Origin: Bacteroidales bacterium
GTDB lineage: Bacteria > Bacteroidota > Bacteroidia > Bacteroidales > UBA932
DNA: 64,000 nucleotides
Reading direction: 5' to 3'
NCBI GenBank assembly: GCA_017447265.1
Contig: JAFSOA010000015.1
Location: forward strand, 186,001 to 250,000
Both the position numbers and the translations under genes were made by a program. Shown piece after piece: positions 55,416 through 64,000 of the stretch. Below the pieces are notes generated by a model. It was given only the letters and a program-made list of their open reading frames with translations. It ran no database searches and had not been told where the DNA came from. Numbering within the stretch: position 1 is the first letter of the stretch; each line of letters starts with the position of its first letter.

Positions 55416-57484
55416 GGTTCAGTTTTTAGTTTCAGTCGTATGTCGCCGGGCTCGCCGGTGCTCTGGATGAGCACCTGGGCCAGTCCGTTAAAGGTATCGA
55501 TGGTAAAGGTCCGGGCGTCCGGATCGTCCGGGCGCTCCTTCGCACGGAACGCCGGGTCACCGTTGCCACAGCCCAGGATGCGGCCGGGCCCCTCCACTTC
55601 GAGGGCCACGGGCAGACAGGCCGTCGGAACGAAACGGTTCTTTGCGTCCAGCACGGACAGCGTGACGACCGCCAGGTCGCGTCCGTCCGCCTGAATACGA
55701 GTCCGGTCGGCCACGGCCTGCAAAGCGGCAGGCGAAGCGGCCGTCCACACCGTCTTCTCCATGATTTTGCGGCCGTTCTTGTAACCGACGGCTTTCACCC
55801 GGCCCGGCTGATAGACAGCGGTCCAGGCCAGATGGCCGTTCTTCGGCATCTTCTTGCAACCCAGGTTCTTCCCGTTGACGGAAAGCGCTACTTCGTCGCA
55901 ATTGCTGTAGACCCAAACCGAAACCGTTTCCCCCTCATGGCCTTCCAGGTTCCAGTGCGGCAGGATGTGCAGCACGGGTTCGTCCGTCCACCAGGACTGG
56001 AGGAAAAACGCTTCATCTTTCGGGAAGCCGCAGTAATCCAGGATGCCGAACTCCGAACCGGTGGCCGGATAGACCAGCGGGTTGGCTTCTCCCCGATAGT
56101 CGAAACCCGTCCAGTAGAACAGGCCGGCCAGCCAGGGACGTGCATCGTAGAACTGCAGACCGCGCTCAATGCAGTTGAGCAGGCTGTCAGGGCCCTGGGG
56201 CGAACGGTTGATGGCCTTCATGCGTCCTTGGGCCAGCTCATCGTAATAAACGCCGCGGGTGCCGCAGCCCGAGGTCTCCTCGGTGCCGACGGCCACGCGG
56301 GCGGGATAGTCCGCCCGGTGCCGGTCCACAGGGTTCTGCAGGATATAGTTGTAGCCCGCCACGTCGCTCCCTTTCACGATTTCGGGACCGCTGCTCGAGG
56401 CGACGACCACGGGGCGCGAAGGATCGATCCGGTGGCAGAATTCCGTCATGGTGCGGGCGATGCGCTCGCCTTTCTCGTTCCACTCGATCCCCCACTCTTC
56501 GTTGCCGATGCCCCACAGGATGATGCAGGGATGGTGCTTGTCGCGTTCGATCATCTTGCGGAGCGGTTCGAGCTGGGCCTCGTTGACACCCATCAGACGT
56601 GTCTCCTCGAGCACATACATGCCCAGGCTGTCGCAGATGTCGAGCAGGGCCGGCGAAACGGGATTGTGCGCCGTGCGGATGGCGTTGAAGCCATACCGCT
56701 GCAGCTGCTTGATGCGCCAGACCCAGAGCGCGTCGGGAATGGCGACGCCTACGCCGGCAGCGTCCTGGTGGATGTTGGCGCCGTGGATGCGGAGCACCTC
56801 GCCGTCAAGCAGGATTCCACGGTCTGGGTCGATGTCTATCTTCGGCAGGGAGCGTTGCGGTTTCGCGGGTTCAGGGCCGACGGTCAGCCATACATGGCGG
56901 TAGATGCCTGCGCCCTCATAGAACCAGCCTTCTTCAAAAGTGGCGTCAACCCGGACGGTGATGACATTGTCTCCGCCATAGTTCAGGTATTCGGCGATAT
57001 TATAGGTAACTGTGGCATAGCCGCTCCGCTCTCCGCCCAGCCAGAAGCCGTTCACCCAGATGTCCGAGTCGCGGAAGATGCCGTCGAAGCGTACGGAGAC
57101 CGGCTGTCCCAGCGCCTCGGCCGGCACGCTGAAATGCTTGCGGTACCAGCCTACGCTGGTTTCGGGCCAGCGCCAGCCCACAGTCTTGTAGCCATGGCTA
57201 TGCGAGGCCGCGGGATCGAAAGGCAGGTCCACCACCCAGTCGTGTGGCAGCTGCACCGGCTTCCAGGCACTGTCGTCAAAACCGACGGCATATGGGCCTG
57301 CATTGTGGATGGAAGCGGCTTTCGTGAAATAATTGAAATATTCTGTTCCCCGCCCAAAATCCTTTTCCGGCGAAGACGCGTTGCCAAAGGCAAACTTCCA
57401 GCCGTCGTCGAACAACTGTTCCTGGGCCGGGAGCGGCAACAGGAAAAACAGCAGCAGGACGAATGTCAGGAAGCCTCTCTTCAT
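55376..57484 (-). CDS. GH2 beta-galactosidase-like enzyme lacking the Ig-like domain
   Basis: This 702-aa secreted enzyme (signal MKRGFLTFVLLLFFLLPLPA) has a jelly-roll sugar-binding domain (22-200), then a TIM barrel from about 225 with acid/base Glu329 in GIGNEEW and nucleophile Glu402 in VGTEETSG. C-terminal beta domains follow. Family members carry an Ig-like sandwich of about 90-100 residues between jelly roll and barrel. Here GIYRHVWLTVGPEP runs straight into LPKIDIDPDRGILLDGE (residues 195-227), so this domain is missing in frame. It may act on galactosyl branches of xyloglucan or galactomannan. The effect of the loss on activity is unknown. Confidence 0.88.
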   Translation of the reverse strand: MKRGFLTFVLLLFFLLPLPAQEQLFDDGWKFAFGNASSPEKDFGRGTEYFNYFTKAASIHNAGPYAVGFDDSAWKPVQLPHDWVVDLPFDPAASHSHGYKTVGWRWPETSVGWYRKHFSVPAEALGQPVSVRFDGIFRDSDIWVNGFWLGGERSGYATVTYNIAEYLNYGGDNVITVRVDATFEEGWFYEGAGIYRHVWLTVGPEPAKPQRSLPKIDIDPDRGILLDGEVLRIHGANIHQDAAGVGVAIPDALWVWRIKQLQRYGFNAIRTAHNPVSPALLDICDSLGMYVLEETRLMGVNEAQLEPLRKMIERDKHHPCIILWGIGNEEWGIEWNEKGERIARTMTEFCHRIDPSRPVVVASSSGPEIVKGSDVAGYNYILQNPVDRHRADYPARVAVGTEETSGCGTRGVYYDELAQGRMKAINRSPQGPDSLLNCIERGLQFYDARPWLAGLFYWTGFDYRGEANPLVYPATGSEFGILDYCGFPKDEAFFLQSWWTDEPVLHILPHWNLEGHEGETVSVWVYSNCDEVALSVNGKNLGCKKMPKNGHLAWTAVYQPGRVKAVGYKNGRKIMEKTVWTAASPAALQAVADRTRIQADGRDLAVVTLSVLDAKNRFVPTACLPVALEVEGPGRILGCGNGDPAFRAKERPDDPDARTFTIDTFNGLAQVLIQSTGEPGDIRLKLKTEPCTCWVTISAVRP

Positions 57485-57488
57485 ACGC

Positions 57489-60281
57489 TTAGAACTGTAA
57501 GGTTATGCTTTCTCCCTGATAGTTGCACTGCGTTCCACGGGCGTCGGGATCGTAGGCGTGCGGATGCGTGGAATCCACGACCACGACATGGAAGGAACGC
57601 GTTTCCAGCATACCCGGGAAACTGCCCGCACGGGCTCCCAGCGTCAATGTACGTGCTGCGTCGTCCCAATGCATGGGAATGGTGCTGAAGGCACCTTTCT
57701 CATAGGCATAGGTCAGCCCGTCGTCTTCATAGAGCGTGAAGTCGGCGTCGGCACCCGCATAGACGTAAAGCCGGATGTCATCGGCGGCCTTCTGGTCGGA
57801 CCATTCCATCTCGGGTCCGAAAGGAATGATGGAGCCGGCCCGGACGAAGAGCGGCATGCGCCCGTACGGGGCGGGCATCTCGCGGGTCCGGCCGCCGGCA
57901 ATGAAGGTACCGCTGTAGAAATCATACCAGCCGCCGGCCGGGAAATAGACGGCCCGGCTGCGGGCCTTGTAATGACTGACCGGGCAGGGCATCAGCGCCG
58001 GACCGAAAAGCCACTGGTCGGACAGGTCGCGGACGGTCGGGTCGTCGGGGAAATCCATCGGCAGGCCGCGCATCAGCGTATAGTTGTCGAAAGCCACGGC
58101 ACCCGCCAGGGAATAGAGATACGGCATCAGGCGGTAGCGCAGGCGCATGTACCACAGGATGCTTTCATACGCCGGAGAGCCCGCCGGCGCAATGTTCCAA
58201 AGCTCGCGCTGCGGCCACTGGCCGTGCGTGCGGAACAGGGGCACGAAGGTGCCGAACTGATGCCAGCGGGTCTGAAGTTCCCGCCATTCCTCCGTGTTTT
58301 TCGCATCGTAGAACTTGCTCATCACCGAGAAGCCGCCGATGTCCATGCCCCAGAACGGAATGCCGCTCATGGAGTAGTTCAGGCCGGCAGCCATCTGCAT
58401 GCGCATGTCGGTCCAGGAGGTGCCGATGTCGCCGCTCCAGGTCGCCGTGCTGTAGCGCTGCAGTCCCGCGAAGCCGCTGCGGGTGAGCAGGAACACGCGC
58501 CGGTCGGGTTCGACGCGCCGCTGTCCGTTGTAAATGGCGTCGGCATTGACGAGGGAATAGGCGTTCAGGTATTCGGTGGAAGGGCCCAGCGCGGTCGGCG
58601 TAATGAGCCACTTGAAATAGTCCATGGGGAGACAGTCGCGCAGGTTCGGCTCGCTGGCGTCCATCCACCAGGCGTCGATCTTGCGGCCGTATTTCGAATA
58701 GAGGCTCTCATCGATCTGGCGCCAGAACATCTCGCGCCCCCCTTCCGCATACGCATCGTAGAAGCTCTGCCGGTGACCGAGCCAGTCCACCAGGCCGGAA
58801 TCCTCGGCATGCGTATAGGCATAGCCGGCGGCCTTCAACTCCTTATAGTGGTCCGTGTTGGTGTAGAATTTCGGCCAGACGCTGATCATGAGGCGGCCGT
58901 TCATGGCATGCACGTCGTCGAACATCTTTTCCGGATCCGGGTAGCGCGCCTCGTCGAAGGCGTGGCTTCCCCACTGGTCATCTTTCCAGTACTGCCAGTC
59001 CTGGACGATGTTGTCCACCGGGATGCGCCGGCGGCGGAACTCCGCCAGCGTCGACACCAGTTCTTCCTGCGTGCTGTAGCGCTCGCGGCTCTGCCAGAAG
59101 CCCAGCACCCATTTCGGCATGACGGGCGCCTTGCCGGTCAGCGTGCGGTAAGCGCCGATCACTTCGTCATAGCTATTGCCAGCCATGAAATAGAAATCCG
59201 CCTGCGGCTCGAATTCCGACCAGAAGCTGAGGCCGTCTTCCTCTTCGAGGCGCTGGAGCGGCGCCACGCGCAAGCCGATGTACGATACGTCACCGTCGGG
59301 CTCCCATTCGATGCGCACAGGCACCTTCACACCTTTCTCCAGATGGAAGGTGAACTTGTAACTGTTGGGGTTCCAGGCCGGACGCCAGCGACGCGACATC
59401 ACTTCTTCCCCGCCCATCACCGTGCGCTGGAAGCCGGCGTAATATTGGATAAAGTGGTAATCAGCCGTTTCCGGAGCTTCTATGCTGCCTTCATACAAGA
59501 CCTTCGCGCCACTGTAGCGGAGTGGCGGCAGGTTCCTGATGGCCCACTCATTTTCATAGTAAAGACTGTCTTCCCGCTGGACGAAAGGCTGGCCGTCGGC
59601 GGGCAGGTAAGTCCCCGTCAGCGCGCCTTCCACGCCGTCTTTGTCATAGAGCTTCAGCATCTCGCCCAGCTGCCGGAACGGCGCCGGATTGCCCCAGCGG
59701 CTCAGCGAATAGGCATCGAAGAGCAGGCCGTAGCCCCGCGTCGAAACGACCATCGGAACGCTGACCTTGGTATTGTACTGGAACAGCTCTTCGCTGCGGC
59801 CCCGGTGGTCGAATTCACCGGCCTGGTGCTGGCCCAGACCGTAGAACGACTCGTCCGCTTCGGAAGCGAACTGCGTGCGCACCGACCAGGCGCGTTTGCC
59901 TTCCACCTCGACGGGTGCAAACGACAGGGCACCTTCCTGCAGCAGCGGCGTGCCGTCCGCCTTGAAGAAATGCAAGCTGCCGGAAGCCTTGTAAACTTCC
60001 ACCACCAGGCTGTCGGTCGCCAGACGGACCTTGCCGCCGGCTTCGGTCACTTCGAAAGCACGGCATCCCTCCTGCGGCACCACGACCAGGCTTGCGCGGT
60101 CGGCAAACGGGCCTTCCGGAACGGCCGATACCCGGATGATCTGCGGCGCGATGACCTGCAGCCGGATCTGCTGATCCCGGCAGGGAATCGTCACCTGGTT
60201 GTCCTGGACGGTAAATGCTTTCTGGCAGGAGACCGGCAGCAGGAGCGCCGGCAATAGCAACAGGAAGAATATTTTTTTCAT
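57489..60281 (-). CDS. GH31 alpha-xylosidase with PA14 insert
   Basis: This 930-aa lipoprotein-like enzyme counts from MKKIFFLLLLPALL (lipobox PVSCQKA). The upstream open frame to 60509 lies inside the esterase gene and is rejected. It has an N-terminal sandwich, then a PA14-type insert (about 215-350, YEGSIEAPETADYHFIQYYA) as in bacterial xyloglucan alpha-xylosidases. The GH31 barrel has nucleophile Asp in WWMDASEP (about 540) and acid/base Asp in WSGDIGTSW (about 615). It removes alpha-1,6 xylose from xyloglucan oligosaccharides. The neighbouring xylose genes support this. Confidence 0.93.
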   Translation of the reverse strand: MKKIFFLLLLPALLLPVSCQKAFTVQDNQVTIPCRDQQIRLQVIAPQIIRVSAVPEGPFADRASLVVVPQEGCRAFEVTEAGGKVRLATDSLVVEVYKASGSLHFFKADGTPLLQEGALSFAPVEVEGKRAWSVRTQFASEADESFYGLGQHQAGEFDHRGRSEELFQYNTKVSVPMVVSTRGYGLLFDAYSLSRWGNPAPFRQLGEMLKLYDKDGVEGALTGTYLPADGQPFVQREDSLYYENEWAIRNLPPLRYSGAKVLYEGSIEAPETADYHFIQYYAGFQRTVMGGEEVMSRRWRPAWNPNSYKFTFHLEKGVKVPVRIEWEPDGDVSYIGLRVAPLQRLEEEDGLSFWSEFEPQADFYFMAGNSYDEVIGAYRTLTGKAPVMPKWVLGFWQSRERYSTQEELVSTLAEFRRRRIPVDNIVQDWQYWKDDQWGSHAFDEARYPDPEKMFDDVHAMNGRLMISVWPKFYTNTDHYKELKAAGYAYTHAEDSGLVDWLGHRQSFYDAYAEGGREMFWRQIDESLYSKYGRKIDAWWMDASEPNLRDCLPMDYFKWLITPTALGPSTEYLNAYSLVNADAIYNGQRRVEPDRRVFLLTRSGFAGLQRYSTATWSGDIGTSWTDMRMQMAAGLNYSMSGIPFWGMDIGGFSVMSKFYDAKNTEEWRELQTRWHQFGTFVPLFRTHGQWPQRELWNIAPAGSPAYESILWYMRLRYRLMPYLYSLAGAVAFDNYTLMRGLPMDFPDDPTVRDLSDQWLFGPALMPCPVSHYKARSRAVYFPAGGWYDFYSGTFIAGGRTREMPAPYGRMPLFVRAGSIIPFGPEMEWSDQKAADDIRLYVYAGADADFTLYEDDGLTYAYEKGAFSTIPMHWDDAARTLTLGARAGSFPGMLETRSFHVVVVDSTHPHAYDPDARGTQCNYQGESITLQF

Positions 60282-60300
60282 AGTCAGTTCGTCAGATGAT

Positions 60301-61746
60301 TTATAAAGGCCAGTCGTCGCTGCGGAAAGGCGGTACGGGAATGCCATAGGAGGTCTGCATATTGGCGCCCATCCAGTTGCGGAAGCTGTAACGGACGGCC
60401 ACAGGCTTCGGCACGGCGTCGCAATGGACATAAATGGTCTGGCCGTCCCAGTCCACTTCGGCATCCGCCAGCTGGAACTGGCGGTCTTCCCCGGCCACTT
60501 CGAAACCAACGATCTTCCGGGCCGAGATGGACTGCAGATTCGACCAGACGTTCGTCAAACGGATCTTGACCCGACCGTCTTCCAGGTATTCGATGGATTG
60601 CGGCTCGGGATAATCGACAGTCATGCCCACGTTGACGCCATAGGCGGAGCTCAACGCACGGAGGGCCATCATGTCGGCTACTTCCTGCTTGTGCGGCGGA
60701 TGGATGGTTACTTCGTCGCCCAGGGTCTCCAGGCACACCGCATAGCTGTTGGGCGTGATCTCCGCGGCATGCATCTGCGTCCGCACAAAGGCCGGACGCC
60801 AGCGGCCGTCGGCCGTGCCGTGATCGTACGGAGCCAGCAGCGCGAAGATGAAAGGCATCCCCTCACCAGCGCCCCAGGCTTCGCGCCAGAGTTTCACCAT
60901 GGCGGCCTGCAGCAGGTCATAGCAGGACTGGCCGATATTGGAGCAGCCCTGATACCACAGAAAACCTTTGGCGGCATAACCGGCAATCGGCGCGACGCGG
61001 CCGTTCCAGACGGTCGCCACGCTGTTGGGCCAGAGACCCGCCTTCTCACGAAGCGCCTTGATCTCCGTCAACGCTTCGCCCGGTACGCCGGCCTGCTCCA
61101 CGCATTCCATGGTCATCCACGGCTCGATGCGGCTGCCGCCCCAGGCGTTGACCACGATGCCGACGGGGACTTCCAGGTTGCGGGTAAGCCGCTTGGCAAA
61201 GAGATAAGCCACGGCGGAAGTCTTGGCACAGACCTCAGGATCGGTCCGTTCCCAGCCGTTTTCGACATCTGCCTGCACCACATGCGTCGTATCGGACTTC
61301 ACGTCGAAAAGACGGATGCGGTCTGCATATTCAGCGGCCTCGAGCAGTTGCTCGCGAAAGCCGTCGATCTGCTGGAAACCGAAACCGCGCATCGGCATTT
61401 CCATGTTGGACTGGCCGCTGCAGATCCACACCTCGCCCAGCGCGACGTCGGAAACCGTCAGCTTTTCCTTGCCGCAGGAAACGGTCAGCGTGAACGGTAC
61501 GCCGGCGGCGGCTGTGGGCAGGGACACCCGCCAGGAGCCGTCGTCAGCCACCCGGGTACGGACCTCGGCACCCCAGGAGCCTTTCACGGTCACGGTCTTG
61601 CCGGGCGTACCCCAGCCCCATACCGGAGCGGAGGTCTGCTGCTGCAGGACCATATGGTCGGAAAAGAGATGCGCCAGGCGCAGGGGCTGTGCCGAAAGCA
61701 GGACCGTCGTGCACAGCAGGGAAAAGAGCAGGACGAGTTTCTTCAT
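60301..61746 (-). CDS. SGNH acetylesterase (sialate-O-acetylesterase/CE20-like)
   Basis: This 481-aa secreted protein (signal MKKLVLLFSLLCTTVLLSAQ) has an Ig-like N-terminal domain and an SGNH hydrolase core with GQSNMEMP (Ser113), VVNAWGGSRIEPWM and the conserved FLWYQGCSNIG block. A late HPPHKQEVADMMA holds the catalytic His. The family includes CE20, whose founding member deacetylates xyloglucan. In this run it probably removes acetyl groups from xyloglucan or glucomannan before the glycosidases act. It lies 1 bp after the GH130 gene. Confidence 0.9.
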   Translation of the reverse strand: MKKLVLLFSLLCTTVLLSAQPLRLAHLFSDHMVLQQQTSAPVWGWGTPGKTVTVKGSWGAEVRTRVADDGSWRVSLPTAAAGVPFTLTVSCGKEKLTVSDVALGEVWICSGQSNMEMPMRGFGFQQIDGFREQLLEAAEYADRIRLFDVKSDTTHVVQADVENGWERTDPEVCAKTSAVAYLFAKRLTRNLEVPVGIVVNAWGGSRIEPWMTMECVEQAGVPGEALTEIKALREKAGLWPNSVATVWNGRVAPIAGYAAKGFLWYQGCSNIGQSCYDLLQAAMVKLWREAWGAGEGMPFIFALLAPYDHGTADGRWRPAFVRTQMHAAEITPNSYAVCLETLGDEVTIHPPHKQEVADMMALRALSSAYGVNVGMTVDYPEPQSIEYLEDGRVKIRLTNVWSNLQSISARKIVGFEVAGEDRQFQLADAEVDWDGQTIYVHCDAVPKPVAVRYSFRNWMGANMQTSYGIPVPPFRSDDWPL

Positions 61747-61747
61747 T

Positions 61748-62902
61748 TTATTTCAGGTTGGCGTCGATGATCTTGTTGAGAGCCTCTACGGAAAGGCCGG
61801 TCCGCAGGCCGTCGGGAGCCGTGTGGAGGCAATAGTCCACCAGGCGGTCGACCGAGGAAGTGGCCACATGCATCCGCGTGTCGGACGAAGCGTAATAGAT
61901 GAAGATTTTGCCGTCGGGATCGCAGATCCAGCCGTTGCTGAAAAGCACGTTCATCACGTCTCCGACATACTCCCCGCCTTCCGGAGCCATGAAGAAACCG
62001 GCGGGGTCGGCGATGACGCGGGACGGATCGTCCAACGCCGTCATATAGAGATAGAGGACATAACGCAGACCCGAAGCGCAGCCGCGCACACCGTGGGCCA
62101 GGTGCAGCCAGCCCTGCGGGGTCTTGATGGGGTGCGGTCCCTCCCCGTTCTTGACTTCCTTGATGGTATGATAGCGCCGGACATTGATGATCTTTTCTTC
62201 GGTGATGACAGCTTTCTCCATGGAATCGACCAGTGCCCAGCCGATGCCGCCGCCGCTGCCGGCGTCGATGAAGCCGTCCTGCGGACGCGTGTACAGTGCA
62301 TATTTGCCGTCGACGAATTCGGGGTGCAGCACCACGTTGCGCTGCTGGCTCTTTGATTCGATGTCGGCCAGCCGCTCCCAGTGGACCAGGTCCCGGGTAC
62401 GAGCCACGCCCGCAGCCGCCACGGCGGCGGACAGGTCGGCAGGCTGGGACATATCCTTGCGCTCTACGCAGAAGATGCCGTAGATCCAGCCGTCCTCATG
62501 TGCGGTCAGGCGCATGTCATAGACATTGGTGGCGGGCTCGCCGTATTCGGGCATCGTGATGGGACGCGGCCAGAATTGGAAGTGGTCCACGCCGTTCGGG
62601 CTCTCTGCCACGGCGAAAAAAGACTTGCGGTCGGCCCCTTCCACCCGGGCCACGAGCACATAACGCCCGTGCCACTTGATGGCACCGGAGTTCATCACGG
62701 CATGAATGCCGAAACGCTCCATCAGATAAGGATTCGTGCGCTGGTTCAGGTCGTAGCGCCACTCCAGCGGGGCGTGGTCCGCCGTCAGCACGGGACGGGC
62801 ATAGCGTTCATATACACCGTTCCCTTCGACAGGAACGTTTTCTTTCTCCAACAGATCCTGGTGGCTCTTGCGCAGCCAGGCGAGTCTTTCGTCGTAGGTC
62901 AT
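61748..62902 (-). CDS. GH130 4-O-beta-D-mannosyl-D-glucose phosphorylase
   Basis: This 384-aa cytosolic enzyme splits mannosyl-glucose with phosphate into mannose-1-phosphate and glucose. Family features: start MTYDERLAWLRKSHQDLLEK, catalytic Asp129 in NVYDMRLT, and GPHPIKTPQGWLHLAHGVR near 260, characteristic of subfamily GH130_1. It works behind the AGE epimerase in the known mannan route. It overlaps the GH26 gene by ATGA, so mannanase and phosphorylase are made together. Confidence 0.95.
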   Translation of the reverse strand: MTYDERLAWLRKSHQDLLEKENVPVEGNGVYERYARPVLTADHAPLEWRYDLNQRTNPYLMERFGIHAVMNSGAIKWHGRYVLVARVEGADRKSFFAVAESPNGVDHFQFWPRPITMPEYGEPATNVYDMRLTAHEDGWIYGIFCVERKDMSQPADLSAAVAAAGVARTRDLVHWERLADIESKSQQRNVVLHPEFVDGKYALYTRPQDGFIDAGSGGGIGWALVDSMEKAVITEEKIINVRRYHTIKEVKNGEGPHPIKTPQGWLHLAHGVRGCASGLRYVLYLYMTALDDPSRVIADPAGFFMAPEGGEYVGDVMNVLFSNGWICDPDGKIFIYYASSDTRMHVATSSVDRLVDYCLHTAPDGLRTGLSVEALNKIIDANLK

Positions 62903-63969
62903 AGCAGTATAATATCTTCTTTTTCAGCAAATTGCTTGAAATCATTTTCATTTTCAAAGCCCTTCCACGGCGCATAGAAATGGCCGGGCTTGTCGTGGGC
63001 ATTGCGCCAGGTCAGCACATAGCAGATGCCCGATCCCTGAATGGCGGGATAAAGGACACCGGTCCACCACTGCGGATCGGGTAGACCTTCAAAACCCGTT
63101 TCAGAGAGGCAAATCAACTTACCATGAGCGGCACCCAGGGTCTGCAGCGTGGCCAGCATCGCCCGTACCTCGCCGGCATAGCGCTCGCCGGCAGCACGCA
63201 GGCTCTCCCCCGCTCCTGGATACTCGTAGATATCCGTGCCCAGCAGGTCGACACAGTCGTCACCGGGATAGCGCGACAGAAAGAGTTCCGCGGGAAGGGG
63301 CCCGTTGGGCGAATAGCACCACAAGAGGTTCTTCAATCCTTTTTCTTGGGTCAGGAAGGTCCAGGTATAGCGGTAGAGCGCTATGTATTCTTCTGCCTTA
63401 CAGAGTTTTCCGCCCCACCAGAACCAGCTTCCCAGGTTCTCATGCCAGGGCCGGAAGATCACCGGCGCATCGCCAAGGCTGGCAAAGAACGCGGCGGCAC
63501 GCTCCAGCCAGACCTGGAACTCACTGTGCTTCTCTCCTCCGGGGAGGATGGCTTTCACCACCTGGTCGGACGAGATGTCCCATGCATCGCCACCGGTCAG
63601 CGGATTGCGCGGATGCCACGAGAAAGTGACCAGTCCGCCCCGGTCCAGCTGCGCCAGGGTCGCCTTGCGCATCAGGCCGAAGGGAACGCCGTCCAGGTTG
63701 CAGGAATCACCCAGTTCTATGCCGCCCAGGTCGAAACCCACGACCGCCGGATACCGGCCTGACACATCCTTGACGTCGGAACGTTCCAACCGGTCTGATT
63801 CCCAGTCTGTCACCAGCCAGGCATGGCCATAAGCCGGATCATCCTGATGTCCATACAGTATTTTCCCTTCTTCTGCAGTCCGGGAAAGACGTGCCGTCAT
63901 GCGCTCTTTCGGCGAAGCGCAGCCCGAGAGCACCAGCAGCATACCAAGCAAGGTCAAGAATGTACGCAT
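62899..63969 (-). CDS. GH26 beta-mannanase lipoprotein
   Basis: This 356-aa enzyme has a lipobox VLSGCASP, so it is anchored in the membrane. The GH26 barrel shows LYGHQDDPAYGH, the acid/base Glu177 in FRPWHENLGSW and the nucleophile Glu in CLSETGFEG, and lacks any binding module. It resembles B. fragilis ManA, which releases mannobiose from mannan. It is the first gene of the visible run. The bases above it (63970-64000) show no -7 box, so the operon may begin outside the window. Confidence 0.94.
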   Translation of the reverse strand: MRTFLTLLGMLLVLSGCASPKERMTARLSRTAEEGKILYGHQDDPAYGHAWLVTDWESDRLERSDVKDVSGRYPAVVGFDLGGIELGDSCNLDGVPFGLMRKATLAQLDRGGLVTFSWHPRNPLTGGDAWDISSDQVVKAILPGGEKHSEFQVWLERAAAFFASLGDAPVIFRPWHENLGSWFWWGGKLCKAEEYIALYRYTWTFLTQEKGLKNLLWCYSPNGPLPAELFLSRYPGDDCVDLLGTDIYEYPGAGESLRAAGERYAGEVRAMLATLQTLGAAHGKLICLSETGFEGLPDPQWWTGVLYPAIQGSGICYVLTWRNAHDKPGHFYAPWKGFENENDFKQFAEKEDIILL

Positions 63970-64000
63970 CATCAGTTGAATTTAGGGGCGGAATTGTACA

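Noticed and set aside
60282-60509. N-terminal extension of the GH31 enzyme in the open frame to 60509
   Set aside because: It lies wholly inside the esterase gene, and the signal peptide at 60281 marks the true start.
63970-64000. Promoter for the 12-gene run
   Set aside because: No TAnnTTTG box is seen in the visible 31 bases; the start of the operon may be outside the window.

Overview
The window looks like a chromosomal segment of a moderately high-GC member of the Bacteroidales (Bacteroidota). The evidence is a SusC/SusD pair, lipoproteins with short lipoboxes, hybrid TPR/AraC regulators, gene families typical of the phylum (TIGR04076, DUF3810, DUF1538), and a recurring TAnnTTTG promoter box in place of a sigma70 -10 box. 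A lineage near Rikenellaceae/Cryptobacteroides is a guess from GC and gene content. No rRNA, tRNA, CRISPR array, prophage or insertion sequence was recognised.

Layout. 1-17 kb is mostly housekeeping: the 3' end of a GH2 glycosidase, an M13 peptidase, a PIG-L deacetylase/TIGR04076/MsrA operon, an alpha/beta hydrolase, a cell-wall amidase, then uvrB, an RSH (ppGpp) enzyme, uvrA, a GNAT protein and an esterase in one direction. 17-20.4 kb holds a TPR/AraC regulator followed by a small membrane protein and a BspA-like leucine-rich lipoprotein, with an AraC-style direct-repeat operator between. 20.4-23.2 kb has an ArsP_2/Mn-type exporter and enolase. 23.1-26 kb and 34.2-35.5 kb are decayed zones with genes broken by in-frame stops and frameshifts. 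Between them sits a SusCD locus (25.9-33.3 kb: TlpA-like thioredoxin, DUF6242-like lipoprotein, SusC, SusD) with a divergently placed LuxR-type regulator. 35.5-43.8 kb carries a short-chain dehydrogenase, a nuclease, an LD-carboxypeptidase, a HerA-like ATPase, a DUF3810 metalloprotease-like protein, YbaK, and a DUF1538 transporter with two PII-like proteins.

43.8-64 kb is one tightly packed minus-strand run of 12 genes for hemicellulose oligosaccharides, with no SusCD: GH26 mannanase, GH130 mannosylglucose phosphorylase, a CE20-like acetylesterase, a GH31 alpha-xylosidase with a PA14 insert, a GH2 beta-galactosidase that lacks its Ig-like domain, XylB, XylA, a xylose/H+ symporter, GH3, an AGE-family 2-epimerase, a GPH symporter and a GH94 phosphorylase. 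The mannan part matches the known B. fragilis route (mannobiose, epimerised to mannosyl-glucose, then phosphorolysed). The other genes fit release and use of xylose and cello-oligosaccharides from xyloglucan.

The strongest unexplained signal is a roughly 147-bp structured repeat, present three times (7461-7607, 7654-7802, 38105-38251). All copies fold into the same long interrupted stem with a three-armed head, while the paired bases differ with compensating changes on both sides. Other points worth a second look are several promoters only 5-9 bases from the start codon, including two divergent ones within 41 bp, a hairpin repeat that supplies the stop codon of two genes, and an RSH enzyme with a degenerate hydrolase site and no ACT domain.
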